A stretch of DNA of 64,000 nt, from the NCBI RefSeq assembly GCF_016863615.1, contig NZ_BOPF01000002.1, positions 706,465 to 770,464 on the forward strand, given 5' to 3'. The notes beneath the pieces are model-generated. The model was not told where the DNA came from. It saw nothing but the letters and a program-made list of their open reading frames with translations, and did not search any database. The translations under genes were made by a program, and so were the position numbers. Of this stretch, positions 17,380-25,746 are shown in pieces. This DNA comes from Virgisporangium aliadipatigenens (GTDB lineage Bacteria > Actinomycetota > Actinomycetes > Mycobacteriales > Micromonosporaceae). Each line of letters starts with the position of its first letter. The first letter of the stretch is position 1.

Positions 17380-18058
17380 CGCCGCTCACGCGCGTCCCGG
17401 CCGTCTCCTCCCGCGGTCTTTCCGCGAGAACGACCGGAAGGCGCAGTTCTCGACAGGCGGTCAGCTTGGCGTCGGCGGCCCCACCGCTGTCCCGCGCGAC
17501 CACCACGTCGATCGCGTGGCGGGTGAGCAGGTCGCGTTCGCCGTCGACGGTGAACGGCCCCCGCTCGCGCACCACGTGCAGCCGCCGGGGCAGGGGCGGG
17601 GCGGGCCGCTCGACGGTCCGGGCCAGGCACCACGCGTCGACGCCCGCGAACGCGGCCAGTCCACCGCTGCCCACGGCCAGGAAAAGACGTTCGCCCAGAG
17701 TGGGAGCCAGCGCGGCGGCGGCCTCGAGGGACGGCACCCGCCGCCAGTCGTCGCCCGGCCGCTCCGTCCACGGTGGACGGACGAGGCGCAGCAGCGGCAC
17801 GCCGACGGCGGTCGTGGCCGACGCGGCGGCGGCCGAGATGCCGGCGGCGAACGGGTGGGTCGCGTCCACGACCGCGTCGAAGCGCCCGACGCGCAGGTAG
17901 TCCGCGAGCCCGCCGCCGAACCCGCCCACCCGCACGTCGCCCTCCGGCAGCACCGGCGCGGCGGTCCGCCCGGCCAGCGACGACACCACGTCGAACCCGG
18001 GCAGCGCGCCGGCCAGCTCCCGCCCCTCGCCCGTCCCGCCCAGGATCAGCACCCGCAC
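17330..18058 (-). CDS. cobK: Precorrin-6A reductase
   Basis: 242 residues. MRVLILGGTGEGRELA is the Rossmann-type NADPH-binding start of CobK/CbiJ. DAVVDATHPFAAGISAAAA is the diagnostic family motif, and the C-terminal DVVVARDSGGAADAKLTACRELRLPVVLAERP completes it. It reduces precorrin-6A to precorrin-6B with NADPH. It follows CobF in the pathway but lies on the opposite strand, tail to tail, with a 50-bp 3' overlap. The other cobalamin genes are not in the window. Confidence 0.9.
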   Translation of the reverse strand: MRVLILGGTGEGRELAGALPGFDVVSSLAGRTAAPVLPEGDVRVGGFGGGLADYLRVGRFDAVVDATHPFAAGISAAAASATTAVGVPLLRLVRPPWTERPGDDWRRVPSLEAAAALAPTLGERLFLAVGSGGLAAFAGVDAWCLARTVERPAPPLPRRLHVVRERGPFTVDGERDLLTRHAIDVVVARDSGGAADAKLTACRELRLPVVLAERPREETAGTRVSGVSAAVAWLSALAGRCP

Positions 18059-18068
18059 GGGACGATCG

Positions 18069-18653
18069 TTACACGACGGGCCAGTCGTGCGTCTTGCCGC
18101 CGCCCTGGGAGTGTTCGCTCTCGGAGTACCGAACGGCGCTCGGCCGGCTGTTGGGCACGTCGAACACGATCCATCCGCGCACGCAGGTGCCGGCCGCCAG
18201 CGAGTGCTCCCGCGGGTAGGCCGGCTGCGGGAAGGCGGGGTTGTCGAAGCCGTAGGCCGCCACGGTGGAGGTGTCGCCGAAGACCAGCGTGAACGGCTTC
18301 GTGTCGATCACCTGCACCAGGGAGGTGGTGCGGTTGCAGGTGCGCACGTCGATCGCCGCGAACTGGTGCCCGGCGGTCTTCGGCGTCGGCGGCTTCGCGC
18401 TCAGCGGCTGCTTGTACTCGAAGACCGTCACCTGCAGCGGTCCGCTCCACTCGGCGACCGACAGCGGGGTGCCGATCTGCGGCGGCGCCTCGGCCTTCGC
18501 GCTCGCGGCGGGTGAACCGGGGGGACCGCTGCCGGACGGTGAACCGCTCACGGGGCGGGTGGCCGGCGCGGTGGCCGTGGGGCTCTCGTCGTCCCCACAG
18601 CCCCCGAGCGCGACCCCCGCCCCGAGAACGATCACCAGAAGTATCCTTCGCAC
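18069..18653 (-). CDS. Lipoprotein with Ig-like (DUF4352-type) domain
   Basis: 194 residues. Signal MRRILLVIVLGAGVALGGC, with lipobox LGGC and Cys19 lipidated, then a Ser/Pro/Ala linker (about 25-58) and one beta-rich domain. VFEYKQPL, HQFAAIDVRTCNRTTS and GTCVRGWIVFDVPNS resemble the telokin-like DUF4352 fold found in many Gram-positive lipoproteins of unknown role. GTG start; a TAACGT -10 box lies 7 nt upstream, so it may be leaderless. It is 21 bp downstream of an FN3 gene in the same direction and may also be read through from it. Confidence 0.8.
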   Translation of the reverse strand: MRRILLVIVLGAGVALGGCGDDESPTATAPATRPVSGSPSGSGPPGSPAASAKAEAPPQIGTPLSVAEWSGPLQVTVFEYKQPLSAKPPTPKTAGHQFAAIDVRTCNRTTSLVQVIDTKPFTLVFGDTSTVAAYGFDNPAFPQPAYPREHSLAAGTCVRGWIVFDVPNSRPSAVRYSESEHSQGGGKTHDWPVV

Positions 18654-18674
18654 TTACTCCACGTTACCGTGCCG

Positions 18675-20534
18675 TCACTTCGTGCTCGCCCACTCGCCGA
18701 CGGAGACCGTCATGTTGTCGTACGGGTCCATGCCCGAGTAGTGCAGCGCCGTCCAGTCCCGCTGGTTGTTCGCCAGCTGCCACTCCCACACGTGGAACCC
18801 GGCGTACTGGCCGGTCGGGATCTGTTCGGCGGCGCAGCCGGTGCCGTACAGCGCCTTGAGGTCGGCCACCTCCAGGACCGTCCTGCCGTCGACCGTCGCG
18901 ACGAACGTGTTGCCGAACGCCCGCAGCGTCACCCGGTGCTGGGCGAGCGTGGTCGTCCCGGGCGGGGCGAACGCGCCGGCGAGCCGGGTCGCGCAGCCGG
19001 TGCGCCCGTCGCTGCGCGTGTTCGTCAGCGTGAACCCGGGCCCGGTCAGCGTCTGCCCGTCGACCGTGGTGGTGTAGGCCGGCTCGTAGCGCAGCACCAG
19101 GCCCTGGCCCCACCGGTCGCCGCGCAGGATCGCCCCGTAGCCGCGCTCCGCCGAGAACTTCGTGGTCCAGATGTCGTAGGCGAGGCCGTGGTCGGCGCTG
19201 CGCAGCGGCTCCGCCGTCACCCGCACCGAGCGGCCGGTCTGCTCGGCGTCCTCCCAGCTGCCGCCGCTCGCCAGGTCGTAGGCGCTCAGCGGCATGTCGC
19301 CGCCGATCTGCGCGGTCTCCCGGGACCACTCCTGCTCACCGGTCTCGCTGACCCCGCTGACCACGATCGTGTACAGGCCCTGCGGCACGTCGTACATCGA
19401 GATGGCGGTGGTGCCCGGTTCCAGCCACTGCTCGGCGGTGTACCCGTCGGCGCGGGAGATCCGCATGACCGTGTTCGGGTAGGCGGCCAGGTCGCCGCTG
19501 GCCAGGTCCAGTTCGGCCTGGATCCGGCCGAGCGTGTGGTTGACGGTGACCCGCTGCGCCTGCGACTCCTCCTGCGCGGGGGCGACGCGGGCCGTCGGAC
19601 CGACGCCGCTCGCGTACCCGTCCGCGTAGACGGCGTTCACGGCGAACTCCGCGGAGCCGGTCGCCTCGGGCCACGACTCCGGCAGGTCGATCGCGGTGGA
19701 GGTGCCCGTGACGTCGACCTGGGTGGCGTCGGCCCACGACGCGTCGTACGCCACGTAGGCGCCGTCCGCGTAGCCGTACCGCACCGTGTAGTGCGCGATC
19801 GCGCCGTGCTCCGGGCTGACGCCGGCCTTCCAGTTCAGCAGGAACCGGCGCGGGTCGGCCGGGTCCCGCTTGGCGGTGAGGCCGGTCGGCTCCGCCACCG
19901 GGGTCGCGACGGCGGCCGGCACGACGGCCTGCGCCTGCGGGCCGCACGACTCGTAGCCGTTGCGCGCCGACATCCGCACGGTCAGCCGCGTGGTCGCCGG
20001 AACGTTCGGCAGGACGACGGAGTGCCCGCCGGGCCACAGGTGGGTGTTGTAGTTCTCGCCCCAGCCGTCGAGCGTGTAGCCGGTGATCGGGTGGTAGCCC
20101 TCGTCGCGCGGCGTCTCCCAGGTGACCGTGACGTCGCTGCCGTTGCGGGTGGCCTTCAGCCCCTCCACCGGCCCGGGGGCGACCGTGCCGAGCCAGACGC
20201 TCTTCGAGACGGTGCCCGCGCCGGCGGAGTCCCGCGCCGCCACATTGAACCGGTACCGCTTGCACCCGTCCGGCACCGCGAACGACATCGAGGTGGTGCC
20301 CGCCGGCACGACCGTCACGGTGTCCTTCTTGCCGTCGAAGAAGCTGACGTAGTACCGCGCCGCGCCCTCGACCGGCTGCCACGTGAGGTTCGCCGTGTTC
20401 AGGTCCGCGCCGCGGGTCACCTGCACGCCGCTCGGGGCGCCCGGGCCGGCCATCGCCACCCCCGCGCCCCACGCCAGCAGGGTCCCCCCGGCGGCCACCG
20501 CCACCAGCGGCTTCGCCGCGCGCTTCCAGTTCAT
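18675..20534 (-). CDS. Secreted FN3-repeat protein with LamG-like C-terminal domain (paralogue 1)
   Basis: 619 residues. Sec signal (MNWKRAAKPLVAVAAGG... ending GVAMA near 29), then three fibronectin-III-like domains (about 30-125, 125-225, 235-340). A middle beta region contains SRADGYTAEQWLEPGTTAISMYDVPQGLY, and a C-terminal concanavalin/LamG-like domain contains GLVLRYEPAYTTTVDG and FVATVDGRTVLEV. No catalytic residues are evident, so it is probably an extracellular adhesion or glycan-binding protein. GGAGG lies 10 nt before the ATG. It is a tandem duplicate of the gene at 20695. A conserved motif sits 53-76 bp upstream of both. Confidence 0.85.
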   Translation of the reverse strand: MNWKRAAKPLVAVAAGGTLLAWGAGVAMAGPGAPSGVQVTRGADLNTANLTWQPVEGAARYYVSFFDGKKDTVTVVPAGTTSMSFAVPDGCKRYRFNVAARDSAGAGTVSKSVWLGTVAPGPVEGLKATRNGSDVTVTWETPRDEGYHPITGYTLDGWGENYNTHLWPGGHSVVLPNVPATTRLTVRMSARNGYESCGPQAQAVVPAAVATPVAEPTGLTAKRDPADPRRFLLNWKAGVSPEHGAIAHYTVRYGYADGAYVAYDASWADATQVDVTGTSTAIDLPESWPEATGSAEFAVNAVYADGYASGVGPTARVAPAQEESQAQRVTVNHTLGRIQAELDLASGDLAAYPNTVMRISRADGYTAEQWLEPGTTAISMYDVPQGLYTIVVSGVSETGEQEWSRETAQIGGDMPLSAYDLASGGSWEDAEQTGRSVRVTAEPLRSADHGLAYDIWTTKFSAERGYGAILRGDRWGQGLVLRYEPAYTTTVDGQTLTGPGFTLTNTRSDGRTGCATRLAGAFAPPGTTTLAQHRVTLRAFGNTFVATVDGRTVLEVADLKALYGTGCAAEQIPTGQYAGFHVWEWQLANNQRDWTALHYSGMDPYDNMTVSVGEWASTK

Positions 20535-20586
20535 CGTGTGCGTTCCTCCCCGGTCGCTGCCAGGTCGTTCACGTTGCCGGGCGGGG

Positions 20587-20610
20587 TTCAAGCGCGGCTC
20601 AAGGCCGGCT
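20587..20610 (-). promoter_or_regulatory. Shared upstream motif of the FN3 paralogues, copy 1
   Basis: On the minus strand this reads CCTTGAGCCGCGCTTGAA, two CTTGA half-sites 11 bp apart, preceded by CCGGAGCC. The same arrangement lies at the same distance from the start codon of the second paralogue (22512). Conservation between duplicated promoters, together with helical phasing, suggests an activator or sigma-factor site. Confidence 0.5.
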
Positions 20611-20644
20611 CCGGATCGGTTGTTCGCAGCCGGCGGGCGCGGAC

Positions 20645-20685
20645 GCGTCGAAGGCCCTCCCCGGTGTGGGAAGGGCCTTCGACGC
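20645..20685 (-). terminator. Strong hairpin terminator downstream of FN3 paralogue 2
   Basis: Perfect 14-bp inverted repeat GCGTCGAAGGCCCT (20645-20658) and AGGGCCTTCGACGC (20672-20685) with a 13-nt loop. It sits directly after the stop of the upstream FN3 gene. There is no T-tract, as is common in actinomycetes. It should separate that transcript from the next FN3 gene, which has its own promoter motif. Confidence 0.8.
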
Positions 20686-20694
20686 ATGGAGCTG

Positions 20695-22458
20695 TCAGAC
20701 GCCGGTGCCGATCGCGATGTTCGAGAACGGCTTCAGGTAGATGTCGTGCCACACGTGCACGGCCACCTTCTCGCCCCGGGGCGCGTCGCCGCCGCAGTTC
20801 GCGGCGTTCACGGCCTTGATGTCGGAGACCTGCAGGACGGTCTTGCCGTCGACGGTCGCGGTGAACGTGTTGCCGATCGCGCGCACCACCACCCGGTGCC
20901 GACCCGCGCCGAACGTGCCGGGCGGGGCGAAGGCGCCCGCGAGCTGCTTGCCGCACTCGGTGTTGTTGGTCAGCTTCACCAGGGAGAACCCGGGCCCGGT
21001 CAGCGCCTTGCCGTCGACCGTCTCGGTGTGGTTCGGCTCGTAGCGGAACACCAGGCCGCTCTGCTTGGTCGAGTACACGTCCGCCGTGGCGCGCACCATC
21101 GCCGCGTAGCTCTCGTTGGCCGCCGTGTCGATCGAGTACGCGAGGCTCTGGTCCTGGCTGCCGAGCGGCTTGTTCACCGCCATGATCGCGTTGCCGCTGG
21201 CGCCCTTCCAGGTGGTGCCGAGGTCGTCGAAGTCGGCGTCCGAGGCGAGGGTGTCGCCGCCGATCTGCACCGTCTCCCGCGACCACTCCTCCTCGCCCAG
21301 CTCGTTCGCGCCGCTGACCGTCACCGTGTAGACACCCTTGGGCACGTCGTACATCGCGATCGAACGGGTGCCCGGCTCCAGCCACTCCTCGCTGGTGTAG
21401 CCGTCGGCGCGGCTGACCCGCAGCACGGCGTTCGGGTAGGCGGCGTACTGGCCGGAGGCCAGCTCGAGGCGGGCGAAGATCCGGCCGAACGTGTGGCTGA
21501 CCGTCACCTTCTGCGACGGCACGTAGGGCTTGCCGCCGAGGTTCGCCCACGCGTGGCCGCCGAACTGGCCGTCGGCGAACCACGCGACCACGGCGAAGGT
21601 CGCGCCGTCGGGGTCGTTCCACGTCTCCGGCAGGTCGACGGTGGTGCTGGTGCCCGTCAGGTCCACCGTCTTCCAGGTGGTCGAACCGTACAGGTACTTG
21701 AACGTGTAGTGGTGCACCGCGCCGTGCGAGGTGTTCTTCGGCGCCTGCCACGTGAGGGTCAGGTGCCGCGGGTCGGCCGGATCCCGGTTGACCTTGAACT
21801 GCCCCGGCTCGTCGGAGTCCGGGTCCTTGCTGACCTTGGACATCACGTGGGTCGAGGTGCAGCCGGCGAGGCTGTTGTACGGGCTCACCATGGCCAGCGC
21901 GTCCATGGTCGGGCTGACGTCGGTGAACGTCGTCGTCAGGCCGGTCACGGAGCGGCGCACGGTCTGGCCGTTGACGCTCAGCCCCACGTCGTAGTGGTCC
22001 ACCGGGGCGTCACCCGCGTGCGCCGGCGGCTGCCAGGTGACCGTCACGGCGGTCGCGTCCGCGCTGCGGGTCACCTTGACGTTCGACGCCTCACCCGGGC
22101 CGGCGGTGTCCAGCCAGGTGCTCTTCGACGCGGTGCCCTTCCCGGAGGCGTCCCGGGACGCCACCTTGAACCGCCACCGCCCGCACAGTCCGGCGTCGTC
22201 GAACGCGAATGAGGTGGCGCCTCCGGCAATCACGGAGACCTTCTCGTGGCTGCCGTCGGAGACGCTGACGTGGTAGTTCGTCGCGCCCTCGACCGGAGCC
22301 CACGACACGGTCACCTTGGACGGGTCGTCGGCGTTCCGGGTCACCGTCACGCCGGTCGGCGCACCGGGACCGGCCATCGCCACGCCCGCGCCCCACACCA
22401 GCAGGGTCCCGCCCGCCGCCACCGCCACCAGTGGCCTGGCCGCCTGCTTCCACCTCAT
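20695..22458 (-). CDS. Secreted FN3-repeat protein with LamG-like C-terminal domain (paralogue 2)
   Basis: 587 residues, same architecture as the gene at 18675: signal peptide MRWKQAARPLVAVAAGG... to about residue 29, FN3-like domains, the SRADGYTSEEWLEPGTRSIAMYDVPKGVY block, and a LamG-like end (GLVFRYEPNHTETVDG, FTATVDGKTVLQV). Conservation is highest in the signal and the C-terminal half; the FN3 parts have diverged. Followed by a strong hairpin. Divergent from a SigE-family sigma factor, with the two starts 123 bp apart, and one gene away from a two-component system that may control it. Confidence 0.85.
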   Translation of the reverse strand: MRWKQAARPLVAVAAGGTLLVWGAGVAMAGPGAPTGVTVTRNADDPSKVTVSWAPVEGATNYHVSVSDGSHEKVSVIAGGATSFAFDDAGLCGRWRFKVASRDASGKGTASKSTWLDTAGPGEASNVKVTRSADATAVTVTWQPPAHAGDAPVDHYDVGLSVNGQTVRRSVTGLTTTFTDVSPTMDALAMVSPYNSLAGCTSTHVMSKVSKDPDSDEPGQFKVNRDPADPRHLTLTWQAPKNTSHGAVHHYTFKYLYGSTTWKTVDLTGTSTTVDLPETWNDPDGATFAVVAWFADGQFGGHAWANLGGKPYVPSQKVTVSHTFGRIFARLELASGQYAAYPNAVLRVSRADGYTSEEWLEPGTRSIAMYDVPKGVYTVTVSGANELGEEEWSRETVQIGGDTLASDADFDDLGTTWKGASGNAIMAVNKPLGSQDQSLAYSIDTAANESYAAMVRATADVYSTKQSGLVFRYEPNHTETVDGKALTGPGFSLVKLTNNTECGKQLAGAFAPPGTFGAGRHRVVVRAIGNTFTATVDGKTVLQVSDIKAVNAANCGGDAPRGEKVAVHVWHDIYLKPFSNIAIGTGV

Positions 22459-22511
22459 CGAGTTTCTGTCCTCTCACTGTCGGTCAACCTGATCGAGAGT
22501 GCCGGGCCAGA

Positions 22512-22535
22512 TTCAAGAGCGGATCAAGGAAGGCT
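22512..22535 (-). promoter_or_regulatory. Shared upstream motif of the FN3 paralogues, copy 2
   Basis: Minus strand CCTTGATCCGCTCTTGAA: two CTTGA half-sites 11 bp apart, 54-77 bp before the ATG at 22458, matching the site at 20587 in sequence and position. Confidence 0.5.
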
Positions 22536-22540
22536 CCGGT

Positions 22541-22557
22541 CCTGACAACTTCTTCAC
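22541..22557. promoter_or_regulatory. Candidate response-regulator half-sites (CCTGAC / CTTCAC)
   Basis: CCTGAC at 22541 and CTTCAC at 22552, 11 bp apart, between the FN3 gene and the sigma factor gene. The same two hexamers, also 11 bp apart but in reverse order, lie just upstream of the -35 box of the nearby response regulator gene (25687-25703). OmpR-family regulators bind such 10-11 bp direct repeats. The link is inferred. Confidence 0.45.
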
Positions 22558-22581
22558 ATCCCCCGACCAGGATCTCGAGGT

Positions 22582-23073
22582 ATGCCGGAGGAGTTCGTCG
22601 AGTACGTGCGGGGCCGTGCCCCCCGCCTGCGCCAGCGCGCCTACCTGATGTGCCGGGACCGGGCCTTCGCCCATGACCTCACCCAGGACACCCTGGCCAA
22701 GCTCTATGTCTCGTGGGAACGGGCCCGTGAGGCGGACAACCTCGACGCCTACGTCTCGCGGATCATGCTGCGCACGTTCCTCGACCACAAGCGTTCGCGC
22801 GCCGCGCGTGAGGTCGCCGTGGCGGAGATCTTCCCGCACGGGGAGCACCGGGACCCGTCCCCGGAGACCAGGCTCGCCCTGATGGCGGCGCTGCGGCGGC
22901 TCCCGACCCGCGACCGCGCCATCGTGGTGCTGCGCTACTGGGAGGATCACAGCGTCGAGTCGGTCGCCGCGATGCTGAACGTCTCCACGTCGATGGTGAA
23001 GACCCGCAGCATGCGCGCCCTGGCCCGGCTGCGTCAGCTGCTCGCCGCCGAGGCCACCGCGCTCGCCGCGTAG
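22582..23073 (+). CDS. SigE-family ECF RNA polymerase sigma factor
   Basis: 163 residues. Region 2 reads YLMCRDRAFAHDLTQDTLAKLYVSW...DNLDAYVSRIMLRTFLDHKRSR; region 4 reads LRRLPTRDRAIVVLRYWEDHSVESVAAMLNVSTSMVKTRSMRALARLR. This is the short SigE-like group common in actinomycetes. No anti-sigma factor gene is adjacent; instead, the convergent neighbour encodes a histidine kinase. It probably links cell-envelope signals to transcription, possibly of the FN3 genes (inference). AGGA lies about 9 nt before the ATG. Confidence 0.92.
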   Translation: MPEEFVEYVRGRAPRLRQRAYLMCRDRAFAHDLTQDTLAKLYVSWERAREADNLDAYVSRIMLRTFLDHKRSRAAREVAVAEIFPHGEHRDPSPETRLALMAALRRLPTRDRAIVVLRYWEDHSVESVAAMLNVSTSMVKTRSMRALARLRQLLAAEATALAA

Positions 23074-23086
23074 GTGTTGCTGTTCC

Positions 23087-24961
23087 CTAGCGGATGGCCG
23101 GGGCGCGGGTCGGGAAGCGCATCGTGAAGGTGGTGCCCCGGCCCGGCGCGCTCGTCACCGTGACGCTGCCGTTGTGGGCGTCCACGATCTGCTTCACGAT
23201 CGCCAGGCCCAGGCCGCTGCCGCCGGTCTCCCGGGTGCGCGAGCGGTCGGCCCGCCAGAAGCGGTCGAACACGTGCGGCAGGTCCTCGGCGGCGATGCCG
23301 GTGCCGGTGTCGCTGACCTCCAGTTCGACGACGTCCTCGACCAGCCGGCCGTGGACCGTCACGCGGCCGCCGGGCGGGGTGTAGCGCACGGCGTTCGACA
23401 CGAGGTTGCCGACGGCCTGGCGCAGCCGCACCGGATCGGCCGGCAGGCTCGGGTCGCCCGAGGTGCGGGTGGCCAGGGTGACGGCCGCGGCGTCGGCGTT
23501 CCCGCCGTGGGCGGTCACCACCTGGTCGAGCAGGTCCGCCACCCGCACCGGCTCGCGGTGCAGTCGCAGCCGGCCCGCGTCGGCCGCGGCGAGGTCCTGC
23601 AGGTCGTCGATCAGGTGCTGGAGCTGCAGCGCCTCGTTGAGCAGCGCGGCGGTCAGCGCCGGGTCGGACAGCGGCGTCGCGAGGCCGTCCTCGGCCGCCT
23701 CCAGCCAGCTGCGAATGTTGGTCAGCGGGGTGCGCAGCTCGTGGGCGACGTCGCGGACCAGGTCCTTTCGTTGGGCGTCGGCGCGCTCACGCCGTTCCGA
23801 CAAGTCATTGAGGGCCGCGGCCAGCACCCCGATCTCACCCCGGTCGCCGACGCGGGCCGGGCCTCCCGAAGGGTCCTGGGCGGCCTCGGTCAACGCCCGC
23901 AGCGGACGGATCAGCCGGGCCGCGACGAGCGCCGTGATCGCGATCGTGATCGTCAGGACGAGCGCGGTCACCCCGGCGATGCGCAGCAGGTTCTCCCGCG
24001 ACAGGTTGAACCGCGTCGTGGAGATGCCGCCCGGGCTCATCACGAACAGCAGCGCCGGCGGCGCCACGTAGGGCCGCAGCTGCTCGCGGTAGCTGGAGTC
24101 GACACAGTTCTGCGCGGTGACCCGCTGGTTCTCCGGGAACATGTCGCTGATGTCCCGTTCGGTCGGCGAGCGGAGGTAGAACTTCTGCGCCGGGATGCCC
24201 TGGCGGGACAGGCACGCGAGCGAGGAACGGTTCAACACGTCCAGCGCCCGCAGCTCGGTCGGCATCAGCTCGTCCAGGTATCCGTCCGGACCCAGGTCGG
24301 CCGCCTCACCCGGCTTGACCGGTCGGGCGCCACCGGCCGGGCCGCCGCACTCCTGCCGGATGACCTCCTTCTCCTTGGCGTCGTCCAGGCCGGCGTAGTT
24401 CGGGGAGGTGATCTCCACCTTCTGCCGGCCGTTCGGCTGCTCCACCGCGCGCGCATCAAAGCCCGACCTGGTCAGGCAGGTGAGGATCCGGTCGGCCATC
24501 GTCTTCTGGTCCGCCCGTTCCTGATCGGTCAGCCGGTAGGGGCCGACGGCCCGCCGGTCGATCCGGTCCGACGCCGAGTTCGGTGACAGCAGGGAGTCGG
24601 TGTTGAGGGGGTTCAGGGTGGCCGACTCGCGCTCGGGCAGGTCGGCGGCCGGCGAGGAGACCGCGATCGGGGTGCGCCCCTCGAGGGTGGTGATCACGAT
24701 CTGGCGGCCGGTGCGCTGCGAGAGGTCGGCGACGAGTTCGCTCACGCCGTCCCAGGTCGGGTGCAGGGCCGCGAACCCGACGAGGGCGTCGTAGATCGCC
24801 GCGTCGTCGGTGAGCGCCTGCCCCTGCGCCTGCTGGAACGCCCGCGTGGTGCTCTGCACCGCCAGCCAGGCCGTGGCCGCCGTCGAACAGACCACGATGA
24901 GGATCGAGGTCGCGATCAGCCGCAGCAGGAGGCTGCGCCGCAGGGGGACCCTATCCGCCAT
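23087..24961 (-). CDS. Sensor histidine kinase with large extracytoplasmic domain
   Basis: 624 residues. Transmembrane helix about 11-32, an extracellular sensor of about 300 residues containing several Cys (CLTRSGFD, IRQECGG, SLACLSRQ, AQNCVDSS), second helix about 330-352, HAMP, HisKA with H-box DVAHELRTPL, and HATPase boxes NLVSNAVRYTPPGG, DTGTGIAAED and GGSGLGLAIVKQ. The conserved Cys pairs could form disulfides and make it redox- or envelope-responsive (inference). The start overlaps the response regulator stop by 11 bp, so the pair is co-translated. Confidence 0.93.
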   Translation of the reverse strand: MADRVPLRRSLLLRLIATSILIVVCSTAATAWLAVQSTTRAFQQAQGQALTDDAAIYDALVGFAALHPTWDGVSELVADLSQRTGRQIVITTLEGRTPIAVSSPAADLPERESATLNPLNTDSLLSPNSASDRIDRRAVGPYRLTDQERADQKTMADRILTCLTRSGFDARAVEQPNGRQKVEITSPNYAGLDDAKEKEVIRQECGGPAGGARPVKPGEAADLGPDGYLDELMPTELRALDVLNRSSLACLSRQGIPAQKFYLRSPTERDISDMFPENQRVTAQNCVDSSYREQLRPYVAPPALLFVMSPGGISTTRFNLSRENLLRIAGVTALVLTITIAITALVAARLIRPLRALTEAAQDPSGGPARVGDRGEIGVLAAALNDLSERRERADAQRKDLVRDVAHELRTPLTNIRSWLEAAEDGLATPLSDPALTAALLNEALQLQHLIDDLQDLAAADAGRLRLHREPVRVADLLDQVVTAHGGNADAAAVTLATRTSGDPSLPADPVRLRQAVGNLVSNAVRYTPPGGRVTVHGRLVEDVVELEVSDTGTGIAAEDLPHVFDRFWRADRSRTRETGGSGLGLAIVKQIVDAHNGSVTVTSAPGRGTTFTMRFPTRAPAIR

Positions 24962-25640
24962 GGATCTTGTATCCCACGCCGAACACCGTCCGGATGTACT
25001 CCGGTCGGGCCGGATCGGCCTCGATCTTCTTGCGCAGGTTGCGCACGTGCACGTCGACGGTGCGTTCCGTGGTGGCCCGGTCGATCACGCTGGTGCGCAC
25101 CAGCAACTGCTGGCGGGTGAAGACGCGGCCCGGCCGGGCCACCATGGCGGCCAGGATCTCGAACTCGCCCGGCGTGCACTCCACGGGGCGGCCGTCGACG
25201 CGGACCTCGCGGCGTTCGACGTCGACGGCCAGGCCGCCGGCGCGCAGCAGTTGCCGTTCCTCCTGGGCGGGTGCCGGTCGGCCGGCGCGCCGCAGCAGGG
25301 TGCGCACGCGCGCCACGAGCTCCCGCGGGCTGTACGGCTTGGTCAGGTAGTCGTCGGCGCCGGTCTCCAACCCGATGAGCAGGTCGTCCTCGGTCGAACG
25401 GGCGGTCAGCATGAGCACCGGCACGTCCGACTCGCGGCGCAGCACCCGGCAGACCTCCAGGCCGTCGGTGTGCGGCATCATCACGTCGAGCACGACGAGA
25501 TCCGGCCGTTCCCGGCGGACGGTGTCGATCGCGGCGCGTCCGTCCCGGACGACCGTCGTCGTGTGGCCGTCCTGCTCCAGATAGCGGCGGATCACCTCGG
25601 CCTGCATGGCGTTGTCCTCGGCCACCAGCACGAAGGGCAT
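24951..25640 (-). CDS. OmpR/PhoB-family response regulator
   Basis: 229 residues. REC domain: acidic pair ED near residue 8, phospho-acceptor in VVLDVMMPHTDG, and Lys in YLTKPYSPRELVARV. C-terminal winged helix ends in ERTVDVHVRNLRKKIEADPARPEYIRTVFGVGYKI. The true start is the ATG at 25640; an earlier TTG is in the -35 box. It has a clear leaderless promoter (25648-25676). Partner of the kinase at 23087. Half-sites upstream of its own promoter suggest autoregulation. Confidence 0.93.
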   Translation of the reverse strand: MPFVLVAEDNAMQAEVIRRYLEQDGHTTTVVRDGRAAIDTVRRERPDLVVLDVMMPHTDGLEVCRVLRRESDVPVLMLTARSTEDDLLIGLETGADDYLTKPYSPRELVARVRTLLRRAGRPAPAQEERQLLRAGGLAVDVERREVRVDGRPVECTPGEFEILAAMVARPGRVFTRQQLLVRTSVIDRATTERTVDVHVRNLRKKIEADPARPEYIRTVFGVGYKIHGG

Positions 25641-25647
25641 GGCGTGC

Positions 25648-25676
25648 ACCGTAAACCCGCTCGCGAATCTTGACAA
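25648..25676 (-). promoter_or_regulatory. Sigma70-type promoter of the response regulator (leaderless)
   Basis: Minus strand: -35 TTGTCA (25671-25676), exact 17-bp spacer, -10 TACGGT (25648-25653). The ATG begins 7 nt after the -10 box, so the predicted transcription start coincides with the start codon. Confidence 0.75.
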
Positions 25677-25686
25677 ACCTCGCCCT

Positions 25687-25703
25687 CTTCACCACTTCCT
25701 GAC
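25687..25703. promoter_or_regulatory. Candidate autoregulatory half-sites upstream of the response regulator
   Basis: CTTCAC (25687) and CCTGAC (25698), 11 bp apart, immediately upstream of the -35 box. This is where an activating OmpR-family dimer would contact RNA polymerase. It matches the pair at 22541-22557. Confidence 0.45.
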
Positions 25704-25746
25704 ATCCCCGTGCCGGCCGCCCGGGCGCCCGATCAAGATCACCCGC

